DNA of 64,000 bases from Desulforamulus hydrothermalis Lam5 = DSM 18033 (GTDB taxonomy: Bacteria; Bacillota; Desulfotomaculia; Desulfotomaculales; Desulfotomaculaceae). A program made the translations under genes and the position numbers. The stretch lies in contig NZ_CAOS01000003.1 of assembly GCF_000315365.1 (NCBI RefSeq), positions 186,001-250,000 of the forward strand, written 5' to 3'. The notes under the pieces are model-generated. The model did no database searches and had not been told where the DNA came from. It saw only the letters and a program-made list of their open reading frames with translations. Shown piece after piece: positions 58,952-64,000 of this stretch; position 1 is the stretch's first letter, and every line of letters begins with the position of its first letter.

Positions 58952-61084
58952 TCACAGGTTTGCCTCGGGCTTGCCGAAGTAATAACCCTGGCCGCCGTCA
59001 ACATTGATATCCCGCAGGATATTGGCAATCCGCTCATTTTCCACACACTCGGCAATGGTTTTTTTACCAAAGGCATGGGCAACTTTATTCATAGCATCAA
59101 CAAGAGTGAAATGAGCAGCATTATGATCCATGTTTTTTACAAAGGAACCGTCAATCTTGATGTAATCCACCGAAAAATTTAACAAGTAAGAAAAGGAAGA
59201 AAATCCTGTGCCAAAATCATCCAAAGCAAAAGAGCATCCAATCTTTTTAAATTTGCTGAGCCATCTCTCAGTTACAGCCAGGTCCTTCATGGCAGAGGTT
59301 TCAGTTATCTCGAAGCCCAGCCTGCCTGGTTCAATGCCGCTGCTTAGGATGTCCGCCTCAATGCTGTGCAGCAGGTCTTTATGGAACAGACTGACAGCAG
59401 ATAAATTAACAAAAATCTTAATTTGAGGAACCTGGGCTAATTTTTTTAAAGCGGCTTGCACAACCCGGCGGTCAATCTCTGCCATCATGCCAAAACGTTC
59501 CGCTACCGGTATAAACCGGCCGGGCGGTATAACTTCGTTGTTTTCATCCAGCAACCGCACCAGCGCTTCATAATGAATAATTTCGCCCATATTAAGGGAT
59601 ACAACAGGCTGATAGTATAAAACCAAGCGGTCACTCCGCAGGGCTTGTTTAATGGTATTAATATTATGATTAATCTTAAGAAACTCCCGGGAAGCATCCT
59701 GATGGCAATTTATATAAGCTATCCTGTTGCGCCCCTCTTCCTTTGCCTTATAAAGAGCTATATCTGCTTGTGACAGGATTTTCTGGTACTCTAATGTGCC
59801 GTCAATTAAAACAACGCCGATGCTGACAGACAGGTTTAGCTTGACTGAGCCGACTTCCACTTCAGTCTGGTAAACCGCATTTCTGATTCTCTCAGCCATA
59901 TCCATTACTTCATTTTGGGTTACTCCTTCGATAAGAATAACAAATTCATCACCGCCAAAGCGGGCCAAAAAATCTTCTTGACGAATATTACTCCTTAACA
60001 AACTTGTAAATTTAATTAATAATTCATCCCCGGCAGTATGCCCCATGGTATCGTTAACCAGTTTAAAATTATCAATATCAATCAACAGCAATGCATAGCT
60101 TGCGCCGGCTTGAGCTTTTGCCACCGCCAGCCGGACAGTTTCCTCCAAAGAATATCGGTTTGGTACCTGAGTCAGAACATCGTGGGTGGCAAGAAAATGC
60201 AGTCTTTCCTCTGCTTTTTTGCGCTCATCAATATTATCCAGGATACCCAAAATATATTGACCGTCCTGCAGGGGGCGGATAACGGCGGTTAAATTGGCCC
60301 AAAAAGTATTCCCGGCGGCCGTTGTAACAAGCACTTCCCGGTTTTTAAGACAACCCCCTTGTTGCATCAGAGATTTTAGCGGATCGGCGCAAATTTTACA
60401 AAAATGGGCCACGGATTTATTTTGCAGCTCAGCCACTGACGGTAGCTCCAATAATCTGAGAAAAGCCGGGTTAGCATCTAAAAAACAGCCCGACTCATCA
60501 CAAATAAAAATGCCCACATCAAGATTGTTCATTAAGTCAAAATACTTGGTCTGCAAGCTGTGTTTTTCCAACTTCTCTAAAGCCAGTAATTTTTTATGAT
60601 TCTGGCAAGCAGCAATGGCATTGGCCAGCTGGGGCAGCAACCCTTCCAGAATATCGACCAACCCTTGCTCAGCAGCCCCCTGAACAGCAAAAAACAATTG
60701 TATAACTGTCCTGTTGCCGACGGGTACCAGCAGGACTTCTTTTTCATTGCCGGAAAATGGTACACAGTAGCGCCGGAAATCTTGATCAGCTTCTGTTTTT
60801 AACAAAAAACTGCCTGCTTGCAAAACTTCGTGTAAACAATCCTTTAATTGGCCTGCCAATACCTTGTCATCCAGGCAGCGGGCATAGGAACCAACCGCAC
60901 TTACCATCACCGGTTCATTTTCCTGCCACAACCAGACGACACCCCGGTATACTTCCCCTTTTCTGACCACTGCGGCCAAAAAATTTTTCAACATATCCTG
61001 CAGTTCTAAACTGCCGCCAAGTGACAAAGCTATCTCATAGGACAAAGACAGTTTCTTGGTCATGCTGATAATTTGTTTGTTCAT
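58952..61084 (-). CDS. GAF-PAS-GGDEF-EAL cyclic-di-GMP signalling protein
   Basis: 710 residues. A GAF-like N-terminal domain (about 15-170), a PAS domain (about 180-290), GGDEF with RFGGDEFVIL, and EAL with HYEALVRLLDENN, FVNLSAVSLF, FEITETSAMKD, DDFGTGFSSFSYL and KIDGSFV. Both catalytic signatures look intact; the usual AEGVE appears as AECVE. It may make or degrade c-di-GMP. The ATG shares one base with the stop of the FIST gene (TAATG), so the two are translated together and the FIST protein is a likely input. Confidence 0.92.
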   Translation of the reverse strand: MNKQIISMTKKLSLSYEIALSLGGSLELQDMLKNFLAAVVRKGEVYRGVVWLWQENEPVMVSAVGSYARCLDDKVLAGQLKDCLHEVLQAGSFLLKTEADQDFRRYCVPFSGNEKEVLLVPVGNRTVIQLFFAVQGAAEQGLVDILEGLLPQLANAIAACQNHKKLLALEKLEKHSLQTKYFDLMNNLDVGIFICDESGCFLDANPAFLRLLELPSVAELQNKSVAHFCKICADPLKSLMQQGGCLKNREVLVTTAAGNTFWANLTAVIRPLQDGQYILGILDNIDERKKAEERLHFLATHDVLTQVPNRYSLEETVRLAVAKAQAGASYALLLIDIDNFKLVNDTMGHTAGDELLIKFTSLLRSNIRQEDFLARFGGDEFVILIEGVTQNEVMDMAERIRNAVYQTEVEVGSVKLNLSVSIGVVLIDGTLEYQKILSQADIALYKAKEEGRNRIAYINCHQDASREFLKINHNINTIKQALRSDRLVLYYQPVVSLNMGEIIHYEALVRLLDENNEVIPPGRFIPVAERFGMMAEIDRRVVQAALKKLAQVPQIKIFVNLSAVSLFHKDLLHSIEADILSSGIEPGRLGFEITETSAMKDLAVTERWLSKFKKIGCSFALDDFGTGFSSFSYLLNFSVDYIKIDGSFVKNMDHNAAHFTLVDAMNKVAHAFGKKTIAECVENERIANILRDINVDGGQGYYFGKPEANL

Positions 61085-62199
61085 TATGACAGAACTCCCA
61101 CCACTGTTGATTTGTTATAAAAATCAAGGTAACTGACACCGTTGGAAGCTATTTCGCCCAAACTCAAAACTCCGATCAGCGGCATGCCGCTAGGTAAATT
61201 TTGTTTAATTGACACTATCTCTCGCTTAAAGTCATCACCCAAAAAAAGCGCCCTGGAAATACAATCCATCAACAGGACATGCCGGCCATTATTTGGCGCC
61301 AGTTGCTGATACCTTGTACAAGCCAGTTGGGCAGCCTCCGCCGCAGCCTCAATCAACCGACCCGGCTCGCCGTGCAATAGTACGACAATGGAATTGGCAG
61401 GAATTTCCCCCACCATAACCAGTGCATCATCTTCCGTTACCCCGATGGCATCCCGGACAATAACTCTGCCATCCAGCTTCACCATACCTAAAGGATAGTT
61501 TTTAGCAACCTGGAAAAAATTTTCTTTATCTATATGAACGCCTGCCGCTTCCCAAATAAATTGACGGTAACCGGAAAAAGCCTTTTGCCAATTAAGTTCC
61601 TTTACTTCTTTGCCAATGGCGCAATTGGCAACCAGGGGGCCAAACATCGGCTGCCAGCCGTGGGCTACGCCTACTCCCATTAAACTGTTTGTCCTGACCA
61701 TAATAGCCCCGCCGCTTATATTTGCTTCCTGGGTGAACAGTACATGCCGGTGCCGCTTGGCCAAGCTCCCGGCACCTCCCCCCATGATCCCCCACCGGCT
61801 GCCGGCTGTTTCAAAAATATGATCTAAAAAATCTGTAATTCCGTCGGCCCGCCCATCCAGCAAAACAAGCAGCGAACCCGCCGCTGCCGCTGCCTGGCAA
61901 GCAAATCCCTTAAAATCAGGCAGCGCGCTAACCACATCTAAGAAAATGGGCTGCTCTATGCTGCAGCCGACCACACCTTCGGTATACCAGTTATCTTCGT
62001 AAATGACCCCGGGAAAAATGCCGCCAAACACCGGAACCCCGGCCTCATTAAACAAGGGACGCAGCATTTCGTAATCAAAGGGCGTATGCTCAGCCACCAT
62101 TAAAAAAATGCCGCAGGTTCCCTCTCCCTGCAAATTATTAAAAAAAGCAAACCAGTCATAAAAATCAGTGGGTTTAAAATAAACCGCTTTTGCCAACAT
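61084..62199 (-). CDS. FIST-domain sensory protein
   Basis: 371 residues. FIST_N followed by FIST_C: GIFLMVAEHTPFDYEMLRPL, GGIFPGVIYEDNWYTEGVVG, MGGGAGSLAKRHRHVLFTQE with GGAIMVRTNSLMGVGVAHGW, then AIGVTEDDALVMVGEIPANS, VLLMDCISRALFLGDDF and PLIGVLSLGEIASNG. FIST proteins sense small ligands; a branch (NosP) binds heme and nitric oxide and is often encoded beside kinases or c-di-GMP enzymes. Whether this one binds heme cannot be read here. It is cotranscribed and coupled with the GGDEF/EAL gene. Confidence 0.85.
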   Translation of the reverse strand: MLAKAVYFKPTDFYDWFAFFNNLQGEGTCGIFLMVAEHTPFDYEMLRPLFNEAGVPVFGGIFPGVIYEDNWYTEGVVGCSIEQPIFLDVVSALPDFKGFACQAAAAAGSLLVLLDGRADGITDFLDHIFETAGSRWGIMGGGAGSLAKRHRHVLFTQEANISGGAIMVRTNSLMGVGVAHGWQPMFGPLVANCAIGKEVKELNWQKAFSGYRQFIWEAAGVHIDKENFFQVAKNYPLGMVKLDGRVIVRDAIGVTEDDALVMVGEIPANSIVVLLHGEPGRLIEAAAEAAQLACTRYQQLAPNNGRHVLLMDCISRALFLGDDFKREIVSIKQNLPSGMPLIGVLSLGEIASNGVSYLDFYNKSTVVGVLS

Positions 62200-62323
62200 A
62201 AGCTGCCCCCCGCCAAAATAATAACAGGTACTTTCAATAAATTTCTACAACTTTAAACTTTTTCCTACCTCAAATAACATTTTATAACATTTTTTAGCAT
62301 TAAGCATTGCAGCCAATGCAAAA

Positions 62324-62348
62324 AGCTCGCCGGAAAAACCGGCGAGCC
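62324..62348 (-). terminator. Terminator hairpin, left copy of a 25-bp duplication
   Basis: CTCGCCGG/CCGGCGAG stem. On the minus strand it is followed by CTTTTTGCA, so it ends the glpT transcript after the element. A copy with one mismatch lies at 62614-62638. Confidence 0.85.
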
Positions 62349-62613
62349 CAGACTGTAGACAAAGGTTGTGAAACAAAGTGAGGTGGTTTTATGATCCCCT
62401 GTCGGCGACTTGTCGAAGCACCGGTAACAGCACTTGATGAGCGAAAGGAGCACTTGGGGTGGCGCCCACAGGACGTGGGCGCCAGCCGAACCGGGCCAGG
62501 AGGGCCCGTTTGAGGCGACCCCAAGGGCCACCGGAGCGAATCATAGTGCTGTCGGTGCGTAGACCGGAGCCAAAGGGGATCATAAACCACCGCTAATGTT
62601 TGTTGACACTCTG
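62349..62613 (+). mobile_element. MITE-like element, copy D (265 bp)
   Basis: Full-length copy, the best reference for the family: CAGACTGTAGACAAAGG at the left end, CACTCTG at the right, GGTGGTTTTATGATCCCC and its inverse GGGGATCATAAACCACC near the ends, and a core with GGCGCCCAC/GTGGGCGCC. It lies between glpT and the FIST gene and is flanked by a 25-bp duplication of a terminator hairpin. Relative to the terminated gene it is inserted in the opposite orientation to copies A-C. Confidence 0.88.
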
Positions 62614-62638
62614 AGTTCGCCGGAAAAACCGGCGAGCC
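62614..62638 (-). terminator. Terminator hairpin, right copy of the 25-bp duplication
   Basis: TCGCCGG/CCGGCGA stem 40 bases after the glpT stop. On the minus strand it runs straight into the element, without a U-tract. Confidence 0.75.
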
Positions 62639-62678
62639 CAGATTGTTTTTTAACTTGTCAAACTGCTATGGCAGTACC

Positions 62679-63957
62679 TTAGCCGTTGTTGGTTTTTACT
62701 TTGGCGCCGTGATTCCAGGTTAAGGCCATAAAGAAGATGGCCAATACACAGGCGCCCACCAGCATAACAAAACCACCGTCCCAGCCAAACACATCCACCG
62801 TTTTGCCAATGGCGGCGTTGGCCATTACCGTACCGCCCATGTAACCAAACAAACCGGTAAAGCCGGCTGCCGTACCGGCAGCCTTTTTGGGCACCAGATC
62901 CAGGGCATGCAAACCAATTAGCATAACCGGACCATAAATCAAAAAGCCAATGGCAATTAAGGCCAAGTTATCCACTAACGGGTTGCCGGGCGGGTTAAAC
63001 CAATATACCAGTACGGCAACGGCTACCCCGATCATAAACACAATGCCTGCCGGCGCACGGCGGCCCCGGAAAACTTTATCGCTTAACCAGCCACAGAGAA
63101 TGGTACCGGGAATACCGGCGTACTCATAAAGGAAATAGGCCCAGCGTGAACTGTTGTGGCTGAAGTCTTTAACTTCCGTCAGGTAAGTGGGCGCCCAATC
63201 TAATACGCCGTACCTTACCAGGTAAACAAAAACGTTAGCCAGTGCAATGTACCATAAGAACTTGTTATTTAAGACATACTTAAATAATATCTCTTTGGCT
63301 GACAGCTCCCGTTCCAAATCACTGCCGGCATGCTCAGCGGGATACTCATTTTTATATTCTTCAATAGGCGGCAAACCGCAGGATTGGGGTGTGTCGCGTA
63401 CTGTCAAAATAATAAACACAGCCACTGCTAAAGCAATTATGGCAGGAAAATAAAACACACTGTGCCAGTCAACAAACAGCAAAATGCCCAGGCTGGCCAA
63501 AGGCCCAATAATGCCGCCCCCCACGTTGTGTGCCACATTCCAAACTGCCACCTTGGTGCCACGTTCCGACACCGAATACCAGTGAGTCATGGTACGACCG
63601 CAAGGCGGCCAACCCATCCCCTGTACCCAACCGTTGGCAAACATCAAGGCGTACATTACAGCCACGGTTGAAGTGGCCCAGGGCACTGCACCATACATAA
63701 TGCTGATCAAGGCAGAGAACATCAAACCTGCCGCCATAAAGTAACGGGGGTTTGAGCGGTCTGAAAAAACGCCCATAACAAACTTACTTAAACCGTAAGA
63801 AATGGCCAGAGCAGACATAACCCAACCCAACTCGGCTTTGGTAAACCCTTCTTGAACCAGGTAAGGCACGGCCAGGGAAAAGTTCTTTCTGACCAGGTAA
63901 TAACCGGCGTATCCAACAAAAATACCAATAAATACTTGCCGGCGCAATCTGGCATAT
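62679..63957 (-). CDS. glpT: Glycerol-3-phosphate transporter GlpT, 5'-truncated
   Basis: About 425 residues visible of a major facilitator in the organophosphate:phosphate antiporter family. The sequence is strikingly like E. coli Glp[74 protein letters not shown] and [20 protein letters not shown]. The frame continues upstream of the first possible start (TTG 63947) through RAYE codons and then enters a synthetic linker at 63958, so the true start is missing. It imports glycerol 3-phosphate in exchange for phosphate. Confidence 0.95.
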
Positions 63958-64000
63958 TCGTATAACTTCGTATAATGTATGCTACTACGAAGTTATCCGC
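63958..64000 (+). other. Synthetic loxP-type linker at the window end
   Basis: The last 43 bases read TCGTATAACTTCGTATAATG, then TATGCTA, an extra C, and TACGAAGTTAT. This is a loxP site (two 13-base arms around an 8-base spacer) with one inserted base, preceded by TCG, as in the Roche/454 Titanium mate-pair circularisation linker. It interrupts glpT and is not chromosomal. Confidence 0.93.

Noticed and set aside
56498-58972. Shared 13-base string at the 3' ends of the SMR and GGDEF/EAL genes (AACCTGTGATGAC)
   Set aside because: Short, no surrounding similarity; may be chance.
62300-62590. 96-codon minus-strand ORF in copy D and its counterparts in copies B and A
   Set aside because: Same repeat-derived frame; starts inside the terminal repeat and has no protein-like features.
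1-64000. CRISPR arrays, prophage or plasmid functions
   Set aside because: No regularly spaced repeats, integrase, capsid, or replication genes were seen.

Overview
The window looks like chromosome from a spore-forming, anaerobic, low-to-mid GC Bacillota of the Peptococcaceae (Desulfotomaculum/Desulforamulus) type. This is inferred from T-box leaders on pheS and thrS, an AUU-initiated infC, a lysine riboswitch, sporulation genes (ytxC, pdaB, dacF, ytaF), a sensory-type [FeFe]-hydrogenase protein with a SpoIIE-type phosphatase, and a full cytochrome bd operon. No 16S rRNA or marker set is present, so the genus is an inference.

Layout. 1-2049 is the 3' part of a class A penicillin-binding protein. 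2373-5266 holds two transporters on the minus strand, the second (lysW) behind a lysine riboswitch. 5787-7676 has a Cu/Zn superoxide dismutase facing a secreted glucosaminidase. 7793-13748 is the operon cydA-cydB-cydD-cydC. 14019-33069 is a long minus-strand housekeeping block: mutS2, U32 protein, NIF3-like, mpg, polX, zapA, pheT/pheS, an rRNA methyltransferase, ktrA/ktrB, rplT/rpmI/infC and thrS. 33377-37315 holds DUF445, ytxC, a strange Cys-repeat tail-anchored protein, two very small proteins and tRNA-Val. 37537-43088 is cell-envelope work: dacF, pdaB, two DedA-type proteins and ctpA. 43250-48771 is a plus-strand operon: polA, mutM, ytaF, coaE and a lytic transglycosylase. 48788-53295 is a TetR-linked ABC exporter. 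53514-56405 is the hydrogenase-like sensor plus phosphatase. 56503-63957 has an SMR pump, tRNA-Leu, an FAD dehydrogenase, a c-di-GMP enzyme coupled to a FIST sensor, and a truncated glpT.

The most unusual feature is a family of short inverted-repeat elements (about 265 bp, with 146- and 111-bp deletion forms and decayed fragments) at 2083, 11285, 19933, 37087, 39617, 40756 and 62349. The four best-preserved terminator-associated copies are each flanked by a 20-25 bp direct duplication, and in each case the duplicated sequence is an intrinsic-terminator hairpin. The element therefore appears to insert at terminators and duplicate the whole stem-loop.

Two places look artificial. The last 43 bases match a loxP-type mate-pair linker, so the window end is probably a contig end. 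The element copy at 39617 contains a C-run followed by a polylinker/primer-like string.
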